Positions 1 to 6,889 of a stretch of 23,089 bases of DNA are shown here, piece after piece. A model generated the notes under the pieces. That model was not told the DNA's origin. It saw only the letters and a list, made by a program, of their open reading frames with translations, and ran no database searches. The position numbers and the translations under genes are program-made. The first letter of the stretch is position 1; each line of letters starts with the position of its first letter. This DNA is from an uncultured Oscillospiraceae bacterium (GTDB lineage Bacteria; Bacillota; Clostridia; Oscillospirales; Oscillospiraceae): assembly GCA_910584285.1 (NCBI GenBank), contig CAJTYK010000032.1:1-23089 (forward strand), read 5' to 3'.

Positions 1-197
1 GTGTTGGTAAGGCCCAGGATATAGTCTGTGCTGGTTTTATAATATTCGGACAGCTTGATCAGCGCCCAGAGCGGGATATCATAGGCGCCCTTTTCATAGC
101 GGCGGTACACTTCCCGCTTACAGCCCAGCATATCCGCGATTTCCTGCTGTGTCTTGTCGGAGTCGATCCGCAAGTCCTCAATCCGCCGAAACAGCAT
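1..197 (-). CDS. XRE-family HTH transcriptional regulator, N-terminal part (cut by window edge)
   Basis: Reading the minus strand from the ATG at 195-197 gives about 65 residues of a typical XRE (HTH_3) domain: a first helix, the recognition region TQQEIADMLGCKREVYRRYEKG, and the family-typical end TDYILG. The gene continues beyond base 1, so its total length and any C-terminal domain are unknown. A GAGGTGA ribosome site lies just upstream of the ATG, which supports the start. Proteins of this family bind short palindromic operators and often repress their own and a divergent promoter. A divergent small gene starts at 294 and two operator-like repeats lie between them (221-272), so local autoregulation is the likely role (inference). 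The fold and layout resemble the HTH domain fused to AroB at 13099-13290. Confidence 0.85.
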   Translation of the reverse strand, partial: MLFRRIEDLRIDSDKTQQEIADMLGCKREVYRRYEKGAYDIPLWALIKLSEYYKTSTDYILGLTN

Positions 198-220
198 AAC
201 GCATCACCTCTTACAACGTG

Positions 221-272
221 ATGCTACTATTTTGTTGCACGCCGGACGGATATATGCTACAATATTGTGGCA
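221..272 (+). promoter_or_regulatory. Promoter with two operator-like repeats between the XRE gene and the small gene
   Basis: A sigma-A-type promoter reads TTGCAC (235-240), 17 bp, TACAAT (258-263), and drives the small gene at 294. Two direct copies of a 19-bp sequence (221-239 and 254-272) match at 16 of 19 positions, with starts 33 bp apart, about three helical turns. The second copy is itself nearly palindromic: TGCTAC and GTGGCA flank AATATT. One copy ends in the -35 box and the other covers the -10 box, which fits repression by the adjacent XRE protein (inference). Confidence 0.7.
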
Positions 273-293
273 TATAAAAAGGAGGTTGTTAAA

Positions 294-578
294 ATGGGAA
301 ATGGAATACGCTGGGAGTTTATCTACAACTCCATCAATGGCCTAAACGAGCCGGACGTGTGTGAATGGGTACAGGACGAAACCACAGCGGAGGGAGCCCT
401 GGGGCCGCTGCTGGATCAGATTTACCAGGCGGGGGATCGCCTGTGCCAGCGGGCAGGGCTGGATCCGGACAGCGACCCGGACATCAGGCTGCTAATGGAT
501 GGGTTTGAGGACTTTTCCCGGGCCTGCGGCAAGCTGATGTACTGGTATGGCCATCAGGACGGGGCAAAAGGATGCTAA
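294..578 (+). CDS. Small hypothetical protein (94 aa), divergent partner of an XRE regulator
   Basis: The ATG at 294 follows an AAAAGGAGG ribosome site (277-285) at ideal spacing; an upstream in-frame GTG at 267 lies in the promoter repeat and is less likely. The 94-residue product is acidic, has no signal peptide or membrane segment, and ends in a helix rich in aromatic residues (FEDFSRACGKLMYWYGHQDGA). This resembles the small Clostridia proteins of the DUF6809 type that commonly sit beside XRE regulators, but the family call is tentative. A second small protein beside an HTH domain, at 13385, has the same size range and a similar C-terminal helix. No function can be assigned. Confidence 0.75.
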   Translation: MGNGIRWEFIYNSINGLNEPDVCEWVQDETTAEGALGPLLDQIYQAGDRLCQRAGLDPDSDPDIRLLMDGFEDFSRACGKLMYWYGHQDGAKGC

Positions 579-593
579 AGACGATAAATAAGC

Positions 594-614
594 CCGCGCG
601 GATTTCCCGTGCGG
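594..614. terminator. Hairpin between convergent genes, probable bidirectional terminator
   Basis: CCGCGCGG (594-601) and CCGTGCGG (607-614) form an 8-bp stem with one wobble pair and a 5-nt loop. It lies between the end of the small plus gene (578) and the end of the phosphoesterase (622). T-rich but interrupted tracts follow on both strands, so it could serve both genes. Confidence 0.5.
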
Positions 615-621
615 ACTTACC

Positions 622-1788
622 TTATTTCCGCTCAATTCGCCCGTGATACCAGCCCGTCACGCCGTCCTTTTTCACCAGCAGGCCCCGCTGGGTCTCCCGC
701 ACCAGGGCCAGCTCGTCCCCGGGGGACACGGGCGGGCAGTAGTCGGTGGCATCCTCGGTGTGGAGCTTGCCGTCCCGCCGGCGGTGCACAAAGTCCCGGG
801 GCACCCACAGCGTCCGGCCGGAGGAGGGGTGGCGGACGAACAGACAGTCCCCATGCTCTGCCAACGGCTCCACCACGCTGTCCGACCAGCGGATATTGAT
901 GGAGTTGTAGGACGCCTCCTGCCCGTCCAGCGCCACCGCCCGGGGCAGATCGTCGTAGGAGGCGAACTGGAACTCATCCCCGGTGATATCGGGGATGAGC
1001 ATGGCGTTGAGCTGCCCGTCCACCTTGAGCACGCAGCCCCCGTCCAGGGAGATGATGTGGCGCTCCCGCTCCACCAGGGGGTTGGAGCACTGGATGCTGG
1101 GGTCGTACAGCGTCACTGGCCAGTGGCCCACCGCCACCCATTTCTGGAAGGAGCGGCCCTGGCTGAGGAACTCGTCGTTCTTCATGCAGGAGTAGGCGTC
1201 CAGCTCGTCCAGCCTGTCCTCCCGGGGGATGCCGCCGTGGACAAAGATAAAGTTCCCAGCCTCTAAAATGTGGGGCAGGGTCATCAGGAATTTGGTTTCC
1301 CGGGGGAAGTAGTCCAGCAGGGCGGCCCGGAGAGCGGGCAGGTCATCGGCCCGACGGGGCATGGGGTGGCCCAGCTCCAGCCCCATCTGGATCAGCACGG
1401 AGCGCTCCCGCCAGTAGCTCAGCACTGGCCACAGCTCCGCGTCCGCGCCCATGTCCGCGGCGCCCAGCAGGCTGTTTTGCCGATGGGAGAAGGCGGCGTT
1501 CTCGATGGCGCGCCCCTCCAGAAACATCCGGTCAATATAGTCGCAGTTGCCGCACAGGGGATAGACGGTGTGCGTCCTTTGCAGATCCAGGACGAAGCGC
1601 AGGACGGCCAGACTGTCCTGCCCCTTTTCGAGCAGGTCGCCCACCAGAATGAGCACGTCGTCCCGGGAAAAGCGGACTTTTTTTAACAGCCCCTGAAAGC
1701 AGGACAGGTTTCCGTGGATGTCGCTAATGGCGATCACCCGGCGGCCCGGGGCGATGTCCGGGCGGATCACAGCTGCGAGACGGCCCAT
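622..1788 (-). CDS. Calcineurin-like metallophosphoesterase with C-terminal SH3-like region
   Basis: The 388-residue product shows the binuclear-metal phosphoesterase motifs in order: SDIHG (D23, H25), GDLLEKG (D51), GNCD (N81), VHGG near residue 185 and GHWP near residue 220. The N-terminal 250 residues resemble PrpE/ApaH-like Ser/Thr phosphatases or diadenosine tetraphosphatases. The last 80 or so residues contain two beta-rich stretches that look SH3-like and end in WYHGRIERK, so a substrate-binding tail is likely. The substrate cannot be told from sequence. The start at 1788 is preceded by GGGAGTGG. It is divergent from the YerC-like gene and appears to be a single-gene unit ending at the hairpin at 594-614. 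Confidence 0.85.
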   Translation of the reverse strand: MGRLAAVIRPDIAPGRRVIAISDIHGNLSCFQGLLKKVRFSRDDVLILVGDLLEKGQDSLAVLRFVLDLQRTHTVYPLCGNCDYIDRMFLEGRAIENAAFSHRQNSLLGAADMGADAELWPVLSYWRERSVLIQMGLELGHPMPRRADDLPALRAALLDYFPRETKFLMTLPHILEAGNFIFVHGGIPREDRLDELDAYSCMKNDEFLSQGRSFQKWVAVGHWPVTLYDPSIQCSNPLVERERHIISLDGGCVLKVDGQLNAMLIPDITGDEFQFASYDDLPRAVALDGQEASYNSINIRWSDSVVEPLAEHGDCLFVRHPSSGRTLWVPRDFVHRRRDGKLHTEDATDYCPPVSPGDELALVRETQRGLLVKKDGVTGWYHGRIERK

Positions 1789-1875
1789 ACGTCCACTCCC
1801 TTTTCAAAGGAACATGATGCTATAATTTTATCACAGCAGCAGGGAAAATGGAAGGGGAGAACAGGAAAAAAGTTG

Positions 1876-1904
1876 TTGCCTTTACCGCTTTTATCTGTTA
1901 AAAT
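1876..1904 (+). promoter_or_regulatory. Sigma-A-type promoter for the YerC/TrpR-like gene
   Basis: TTGCCT (1876-1881), a 17-bp spacer and TAAAAT (1899-1904) lie 38 bp upstream of the ATG at 1942, in an AT-rich pocket of otherwise GC-rich DNA. Spacing and sequence fit a vegetative promoter. Confidence 0.6.
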
Positions 1905-1941
1905 ACAGGGCAGAAAAATACCACCGGGAGGAATGAGCAAG

Positions 1942-2241
1942 ATGCCCAAAGCGGGGAACAAGGCGCCCAGCACGGCGCTGTACGAGAGCATTCTGGAATT
2001 AAAGACCATGGAGGAATGCCGCGCCTTTTTCGATGACCTGTGCACCGTGGGGGAGCTGCGGGCCATGGAGCAGCGGTATGACGTGGCCTTGCTGCTGGAT
2101 CAGGGGCTGGTGTATACGGAGATCCTGGAGCGCACCGGGGCCAGCTCCGCCACCATCAGCCGGGTGAATCGGATCTTCTCCTTCGGAGCAGGCGGCTTCC
2201 GCCGCATGATTGAGAGGAGGAAGGAGAGAAAGGGGGGATGA
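1942..2241 (+). CDS. yerC: YerC/YecD family TrpR-related DNA-binding protein
   Basis: The 99-residue product begins MPKAGNK and carries the TrpR-superfamily HTH: LRAMEQRYDVALLLDQGLVYTEI followed by the recognition helix TGASSATISRVNR. Length and motifs match the Firmicute YerC/YecD family, relatives of the tryptophan repressor whose ligand is not established. The ATG at 1942 is preferred because GGGAGGA ends 9 nt before it; the ATG at 1933 abuts that ribosome site. The gene has its own promoter (1876-1904), and its stop codon lies in the loop of an intrinsic terminator. It is near the aromatic amino acid cluster, but a regulatory link is only inference. Confidence 0.85.
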   Translation: MPKAGNKAPSTALYESILELKTMEECRAFFDDLCTVGELRAMEQRYDVALLLDQGLVYTEILERTGASSATISRVNRIFSFGAGGFRRMIERRKERKGG

Positions 2242-2252
2242 CCCCCCTTTTT
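2229..2252 (+). terminator. Intrinsic terminator overlapping the yerC stop codon
   Basis: An A-rich, G-rich arm (2229-2237) pairs with CCCCCC (2242-2247) and a following run of five T (2248-2252). The 4-base loop ATGA contains the TGA stop of the YerC-like gene. This is a textbook rho-independent terminator. Confidence 0.8.
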
Positions 2253-2431
2253 CCGATCCCCCCGGCGTTCTGGGGGGGGGCAGGGGAGGGGGGTGCCCCT
2301 CCCGATCCTTTTCCGGGGCGCCCCCGGGGGCCCCTGCGGGGGTTCTCGCCTTCGGCTCGTCCAGCGCCGACCGAGCCGAAGGCGAGACCCGCCCCCCTGC
2401 CACCCCAGCGGGCCAAGGGGGCCCGGGGGCC
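2253..2431. repeat. GC-rich intergenic hairpin region with a 16-bp perfect inverted repeat
   Basis: No gene is supported in this stretch between convergent yerC and spoIIR. It contains several G/C-run hairpins (2256-2280 and around 2315-2335) and a perfect inverted repeat: 16-base arms at 2344-2359 and 2372-2387 starting TCTCGCCTTC, around a 12-base loop. It resembles dispersed extragenic palindromes found in GC-rich Clostridia, and may also terminate spoIIR transcription. ORFs passing through it have biased composition and no ribosome sites. Confidence 0.6.
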
Positions 2432-3073
2432 TCACCCCCGAAGCTCTTGCAGGAGCTCCTGCCACCATTCAATGAGGCGGAACTTGAGCACGTACCCGCC
2501 GTCCTGGCCGGTGATCAGGGCCACCTGATCCTCGCTGAGCACGCCGCCTGCGGCGGTCTCCACGCTCTCCTCCGTCACCGAGCCCAGGCACAGGGGCGGA
2601 AACACCACGCACCACCAGTTCCGGCCCGCTCCCGCCCCGATGGTGATCCGAAGGGCGCGGTACTGCCCCGCCGGGAGGGAGAAGGTGGCGTACTCCCGGG
2701 TGGGGAACCACTGATCCGCGATCTCCGCCGTCACCGGATCCGAGCAGCCCTGGGCGGCCAGGGCCTCCGCCCCGGCCTGGGCCAGCTCGTCCAGGTGGGC
2801 GGATAGAATTTCCTCCGCCCGGGCCCGGTCGGATACGCCGTCCAGCAGCCGGGAGGCCAGCTCCAGCACCGCATCCCGGGCCAGCAGCTTGAGGGCCTGA
2901 TCCTCCTCCGAATCGGAGTTGGCCACCACGTGGAGCCGGAGCACCTGGCCCGCCAGGGCCCCCTCGCTGGCGGAGGCCCACACCCCCGCCGTCAGCGTCA
3001 GCCCGAAAGCCAGCAGTAGGGCCGCCTCCCAGAGGCGCAGCTTGTGAGACGTGGAAGAAAACACGAAAAGCAC
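2432..3073 (-). CDS. spoIIR: Stage II sporulation protein R
   Basis: The 213-residue product has one N-terminal membrane/signal segment (about residues 14-33) followed by the SpoIIR signatures VLRLHVVANSDSEEDQ, TREYATFSLPAGQYRALRI and GRNWWCVVFPPLCL. SpoIIR is made in the forespore under sigma F and triggers SpoIIGA to process pro-sigma E in the mother cell, so it marks a spore-former. The start is uncertain: GTG at 3073 has AAGGA only two bases upstream, and an in-frame GTG at 3064 would have better spacing. It is the last gene of the long minus-strand series, 111 bp after ispE; a forespore promoter is expected in that gap but I could not identify one. Confidence 0.93.
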   Translation of the reverse strand: MLFVFSSTSHKLRLWEAALLLAFGLTLTAGVWASASEGALAGQVLRLHVVANSDSEEDQALKLLARDAVLELASRLLDGVSDRARAEEILSAHLDELAQAGAEALAAQGCSDPVTAEIADQWFPTREYATFSLPAGQYRALRITIGAGAGRNWWCVVFPPLCLGSVTEESVETAAGGVLSEDQVALITGQDGGYVLKFRLIEWWQELLQELRG

Positions 3074-3184
3074 CGTCCTTATGTACCCGTTTGACGCCCT
3101 GACCGCACAGCGGCCGGGAAGGGCCGCCTTGCGCGGCGGTCATGGGTACAGTATGGACGGCGCTTTTTTATTTTATACCACGGC

Positions 3185-4048
3185 TCAAGCAAATTCCGCC
3201 CCGGCGGGTTCGCACAGGAACACATCCCGGTAGCTCTCCTTCAGCAGGGCGCAGGCGTCCCGGGCGGCGTTCTCTGCTTCAAACAGGCCGAACACGGAGG
3301 GGCCGCTGCCCGACATGGACGCGCCCAGCGCCCCCCGGTCGATGAGCACGGCCTTGATGGCGGCGATCTCAGCGGCGCGGCGGGGCTCCAGCACGTCCTC
3401 AAACACGTTGTACATCCGCCGGGCCACCCCCGCCAGATCCCCGGCCGTTAGGGCGGCCAGTACTCCGGCAGTGTCCGGGCGGCGGACGATCTTCCGCACG
3501 TTCACCCGGGCGAACAGCTGGGGAGTGGGGATGGAGAAGGGGGGCTTGCACAGGACGATATGGCAGTAGGGCAGAGGGGACAGCGGAGTGAGCCGCTCCC
3601 CCCGGCCCTCCGCCAGGGCGGTGCCGCCCAGGACGCAGAAGGGCACATCGGAGCCCGCCCGGGCCCCGATGTCCGCCAGCTCAGCCGGGGACAGCCCCGC
3701 CCCGGTGAGGGTGTTCATAGCCCGGAGGACGGCGGCGGCGTCGGCGCTCCCTCCGGCCAGCCCGGCGCACACCGGCACCCGCTTGCGAATGGACACGTCC
3801 ACCTCGCCCCCCAGGCCGGTGGCGGCTCGGAAGGCGGCGGCGGCCACCTGGGCCAGGTTCCGGTTCCCCGTGGGCAGGAAGCGCAGGTCGGCCGCCGCCT
3901 CCCCCTGGGGGCCCTTGGCGGGGGTGACAGTGAGGGCGTCCGCCAGGGTGACGGACTGCATCACCATTTGCAGGTCGTGGTAGCCGTCCTCCCGCTTGCG
4001 GAGGATGTCCAGGGTGAGGTTGATCTTTGCGTTGGCGGTCAGTTCCAT
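3185..4048 (-). CDS. ispE: 4-diphosphocytidyl-2-C-methyl-D-erythritol kinase
   Basis: This GHMP-superfamily kinase of the MEP (non-mevalonate) isoprenoid pathway phosphorylates CDP-methylerythritol at the 2-hydroxyl. The 287-residue product has the N-terminal AKINLTLDI motif with its conserved Lys and Asn, GYHDLQMVMQSV, the phosphate-binding loop PVCAGLAGGSADAAAV (about residues 92-107), and the C-terminal GASMSGSGPSVFG motif. Length is normal for the family. AAGGAGC lies 5 nt before the ATG. It sits 13 bp after the S66 peptidase gene on the same strand, so the two are probably co-transcribed. Confidence 0.95.
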   Translation of the reverse strand: MELTANAKINLTLDILRKREDGYHDLQMVMQSVTLADALTVTPAKGPQGEAAADLRFLPTGNRNLAQVAAAAFRAATGLGGEVDVSIRKRVPVCAGLAGGSADAAAVLRAMNTLTGAGLSPAELADIGARAGSDVPFCVLGGTALAEGRGERLTPLSPLPYCHIVLCKPPFSIPTPQLFARVNVRKIVRRPDTAGVLAALTAGDLAGVARRMYNVFEDVLEPRRAAEIAAIKAVLIDRGALGASMSGSGPSVFGLFEAENAARDACALLKESYRDVFLCEPAGAEFA

Positions 4049-4061
4049 GTCGAGCTCCTTT

Positions 4062-5099
4062 TCATTGGGTAGCGGGTTCCAGCAGGGTCAGGGTCTTGGC
4101 CTCACAGTCGATCTCATACTCCAGCCCCAGGGGAAACAGCCCGATGGGGTAGGCGTGGCCCACGTTTACGTTGTACAGGATGGGCAGGTCGGGCAGCCCG
4201 GCCTCGAAGCCCACCACCTGGCGGTAGACCTCCTTGTAGGGCTCCAGCTTGTCCGGATAGCCGGGCTTGCCCACCACGATGCCGTTGACGGCGTGGAGCA
4301 CCCCCTGGGCCTGGAGGCCCCGGAGGAACCAGGTCAGCCAGTCCGGCCCGATGTCGTCCTCGCTGGTCTCCAGCAGGAGCAGCTTGCCCCGCCATTCCTC
4401 AGGGGAGGGCCACAGGGATGTGCCGAACAGCATCTCGAATACATCTATGCAGCCCCCCAGCAGGGGGCCGGACGCCTTGCCCTCCCCCTGGAGGATTTCA
4501 TAGCCGCTGTTGAGGAACCGGGGGATGGTTTGGTTGATATTGGCCTCGTCCCACCACACTTTGTCCGTCTCATAGCTGCAAAACCCGCTGGCGGGAATGG
4601 TCCAGGCGTCCTGGGGGTGGAACAGGGTTTTGTCAAAGGCGTCCGCCGTGTACTCGTTGATGGCCCCGTACTCCGCCCAGTTGGTCATAATGGCCCCGCC
4701 GTAGTAGGACACCAGCCCCGCTTTATACATCATGAAGTGGTTGGTGGTGGTGTCGGAGTAGCCGGTGAAAATTTTGGGGTTGTTTTTCAGCACGTCGAAG
4801 TCGATGTAGGGCAGCAGCCGGATGGTGTCGTCCCCGCCGATGGCGCAGAACACCGCGCGGATTTCGGGATCCCGGAAGGCGTCCATCAGGTCTTGCGCCC
4901 GGGCCTCCGGGTGGCGGTACAGGTAGTCGATGCCCTTCAGGGCGTTGGGCATGGCGACAACTTGCAGGCCGTAGTCCCGCTCCAGCCGCTCACGGGCCAG
5001 GTGGTATTTATGGATGAACTGCGGCTCTCCCAGCGATCCTCTGGACAGGGAGACGATGGCGGCTTTGTCGCCGGGGCGAAGGCGTTGGGGTTTTAACAT
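4062..5099 (-). CDS. S66-family LD-carboxypeptidase / MccF-like serine peptidase
   Basis: The 345-residue product matches family S66 (LD-carboxypeptidase A and microcin C self-immunity MccF). The Ser-Glu-His triad is visible: S115 in FTGYSD, E244 in LLLETSE and H315 in NVNVGHAYPIG. Known members cleave the terminal D-Ala of murein tetrapeptides in the cytoplasm, or the amide of microcin-C-type aminoacyl-nucleotides. The length and the TTTNHFMMYKAGLVSYYG segment favour the MccF-like branch, but the substrate is not certain. ATG at 5099 is chosen because GAGGTGA lies 5 nt upstream; the in-frame GTG at 5108 lies inside that ribosome site. It follows aroE after about 10 bp. Confidence 0.88.
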   Translation of the reverse strand: MLKPQRLRPGDKAAIVSLSRGSLGEPQFIHKYHLARERLERDYGLQVVAMPNALKGIDYLYRHPEARAQDLMDAFRDPEIRAVFCAIGGDDTIRLLPYIDFDVLKNNPKIFTGYSDTTTNHFMMYKAGLVSYYGGAIMTNWAEYGAINEYTADAFDKTLFHPQDAWTIPASGFCSYETDKVWWDEANINQTIPRFLNSGYEILQGEGKASGPLLGGCIDVFEMLFGTSLWPSPEEWRGKLLLLETSEDDIGPDWLTWFLRGLQAQGVLHAVNGIVVGKPGYPDKLEPYKEVYRQVVGFEAGLPDLPILYNVNVGHAYPIGLFPLGLEYEIDCEAKTLTLLEPATQ

Positions 5100-5109
5100 G
5101 GATATCACC

Positions 5110-5949
5110 TCAAATTTGATGCAGGGCGGCGGTGGCGGCCTCCGCCATGGCAGAGTGGTTCAGAGGCCGGTTCAGGAAGTGCTCCAGGGCCAGCACCGCC
5201 TGGTTCACCAGCATGGGCAGGCCGTTTAGCGTGCTCAGGCCCCGGCGGCGGGCCTGGGCCAGTAGCTGCGTCTCCGCCGGGTGGTAGATCAGGTCAAACA
5301 CCCCGGCGTCCGGGGGCAGGGCGTCCAGGAAGGAGAACTCCTCAAACTGGCTGGAGCAGCCCGCCATGCCCAGGTTGGTGCAGTTCACCAGCAGCCGGGA
5401 CTGAGCCGCGCGGCGGCCCAGGGTATCAGGGTCAAAGGCGGCGGGGATCAGGCGGCCCCGCCCGTCCTGGGCACACAGGGCCTCGGCCCGCTCCGGCGTG
5501 CGGTTGCAGACGAATACCCGCTCCGCCCCGGCATCCGCCAGCGCCAGGGCCACGGCTTTCGCTGCGCCCCCCGCGCCTAAGAGGGTGATTGTGAGGCCCG
5601 CCGGGTCGATTCCCAAACCGTCCCGCAGCGCGGCCACCGCCCCGGCCCCGTCGGTGTTGAAGCCCACCCAGCGTCCGTCCCGGAGGCAGACGGTGTTCAC
5701 CGCGCCGATGGTACGGGCGGCGGGGTCGATGCCGTCCAGTAGGGGGATCAGATCCTCCTTGTGGGGCATGGTGGCGTTGAAGCCCGTCACGCCGTTTTTC
5801 TGCGCCCAGGCCAGATAGTTGGGCAGCTCCCCCCGGCGCACCACCTTTGCGGTGTAGGGCACGTCCAGCCCCAGGGCGGCCAGCATGGCCCCGTGGAGGA
5901 GGGGGGATTTGGAGTGGAGGACGGGGTCGCCGATGACCTGGAGCTTCAT
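5110..5949 (-). CDS. aroE: Shikimate dehydrogenase (NADP+)
   Basis: This enzyme reduces 3-dehydroshikimate to shikimate, step four of the shikimate pathway. The 279-residue product has the shikimate-binding Ser residues in LHSKSPLLHG (S13, S15), catalytic K64 in NATMPHKE and D100 in VGFNTDGAG, and the nucleotide-binding loop LLGAGGAAKA (about 123-132) followed by NRTPERAEAL, where Asn-Arg-Thr favours NADP. Its ATG overlaps the aroQ stop codon by 4 nt (ATGA), so translational coupling is likely. Confidence 0.96.
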   Translation of the reverse strand: MKLQVIGDPVLHSKSPLLHGAMLAALGLDVPYTAKVVRRGELPNYLAWAQKNGVTGFNATMPHKEDLIPLLDGIDPAARTIGAVNTVCLRDGRWVGFNTDGAGAVAALRDGLGIDPAGLTITLLGAGGAAKAVALALADAGAERVFVCNRTPERAEALCAQDGRGRLIPAAFDPDTLGRRAAQSRLLVNCTNLGMAGCSSQFEEFSFLDALPPDAGVFDLIYHPAETQLLAQARRRGLSTLNGLPMLVNQAVLALEHFLNRPLNHSAMAEAATAALHQI

Positions 5950-6377
5950 TGGCCGCCCTCCAGGAAGTAGTCCATGGCCATCAGGTAGCCGTCAAAGCCG
6001 TGGCCATAGAGCTGGCCCACGCAGGCGGGGGCGGTGACGGAACTGGCCCGGAAGGGCTCCCGCTGGTCGATGTGGCTGATGTGCACCTCGTAGGCGGGCA
6101 CGTCCACCGCCTTCAGGGCGTCCAGGATGGCGTAGCTGTAGTGGGTGTAGGCCCCGGGGTTGATAATGATGGCGTCGTACGCCCCGTCGGCGGCCTGGAT
6201 CCGGTCGATGATGGCCCCCTCGTGGTTGGACTGGAAGCAGTCCGCGGTGGAGCTGTGGGCGGCGGCGTGATCCCGGATCAGGGCGCACAGGGCGTCGTAG
6301 CTCTGATCGCCGTAGATCCCGGGCTCCCGTTTGCCCAGCAGGTTCAGGTTGGGGCCGTTGATCACCAGAAATTTCAT
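5946..6377 (-). CDS. aroQ: Type II 3-dehydroquinate dehydratase
   Basis: This enzyme dehydrates 3-dehydroquinate to 3-dehydroshikimate through the enolate-type, Schiff-base-free mechanism. The 143-residue product has the type II motifs GPNLNLLGKREPGIYG (R17 and catalytic Y22), SNHEGAIIDRI, INPGAYTHYS and EVHISHIDQREPFR (H99, H102). The ATG at 6377 is chosen over one 15 nt upstream because GGGAGGTG precedes it by 5 nt. It overlaps the aroK stop by 4 nt and the aroE start by 4 nt. The symbol follows the type II dehydroquinase usage, not the chorismate mutase AroQ class. Confidence 0.96.
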   Translation of the reverse strand: MKFLVINGPNLNLLGKREPGIYGDQSYDALCALIRDHAAAHSSTADCFQSNHEGAIIDRIQAADGAYDAIIINPGAYTHYSYAILDALKAVDVPAYEVHISHIDQREPFRASSVTAPACVGQLYGHGFDGYLMAMDYFLEGGQ

Positions 6378-6880
6378 GGGGACACCTCCCAATAGATGGT
6401 GGAAACGCGCTCCGCGGCCCCCTGGGGGCCGTCCCCGCAGGGGATGACGTAATCCGCCCAGCGGCGGTAGATGGGGGCGCGCCGCTCATAGCGTTGGAGG
6501 AAGTCCTCCCGTCCCCCCTGGGCCAGGGGGCGGCCGGACACGTCCAGCCCGTCGTAGGTTTGGCCCGGATCCCGATCCAGCCAGAACACCAGGCCGGTTT
6601 CCTTCAGGTCGGCGATGGCCGCCTCCTGGGTGGGCAGGCCGCCGCCGCAGGCGATCACCAGCCCCTGCCGCCCGGACAGTTCCCGGCACAGCGCCAGCTC
6701 CAGGGCGCGGAAATACGCCTCGCCGTCCCGGGAGAAGATGTCGGGGATGGAGCGGCCCTGCCGCTGTTCAATGAGGGCGTCGGTGTCCACCAGCTCCCGC
6801 CCCAGCGGCTGGGCCAGCAGCCCGCCCACCGTGGTCTTGCCGCAGCCCATCATGCCGATGAGAATGATATTTTTGCCCAT
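6374..6880 (-). CDS. aroK: Shikimate kinase
   Basis: This enzyme phosphorylates shikimate at the 3-hydroxyl using ATP. The 168-residue product shows Walker A GMMGCGKT (residues 9-16), the shikimate-binding DTD (D32, D34), R58 in YFRALE, the GGG loop (79-81), and lid/base Arg residues in SGRPLA (R117) and YERRAPIY (R134). Length is standard. GAGGCG precedes the ATG. It starts about 9 bp after pheA and overlaps aroQ by 4 nt. Confidence 0.95.
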   Translation of the reverse strand: MGKNIILIGMMGCGKTTVGGLLAQPLGRELVDTDALIEQRQGRSIPDIFSRDGEAYFRALELALCRELSGRQGLVIACGGGLPTQEAAIADLKETGLVFWLDRDPGQTYDGLDVSGRPLAQGGREDFLQRYERRAPIYRRWADYVIPCGDGPQGAAERVSTIYWEVSP

Positions 6881-6889
6881 AACACGCCT

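Noticed and set aside
1801..1826. Plus-strand promoter using TATAAT at 1821
   Set aside because: The nearest -35-like box is only 14 bp away, and a better promoter lies at 1876-1904.
2253..2431. Coding sequence in the GC-rich intergenic block
   Set aside because: All frames give Pro/Gly/Arg-rich low-complexity translations with no ribosome site.
3074..3184. Sigma-F promoter for spoIIR
   Set aside because: A GGGTACATA stretch resembles a -10, but it sits too close to the start and has no matching -35.
3996..5096. Long plus-strand open frame opposite the S66 peptidase gene
   Set aside because: It is antisense to a gene with a full catalytic triad, has no ribosome site, and its translation is a Gly/Val/Gln-rich shadow caused by high GC.
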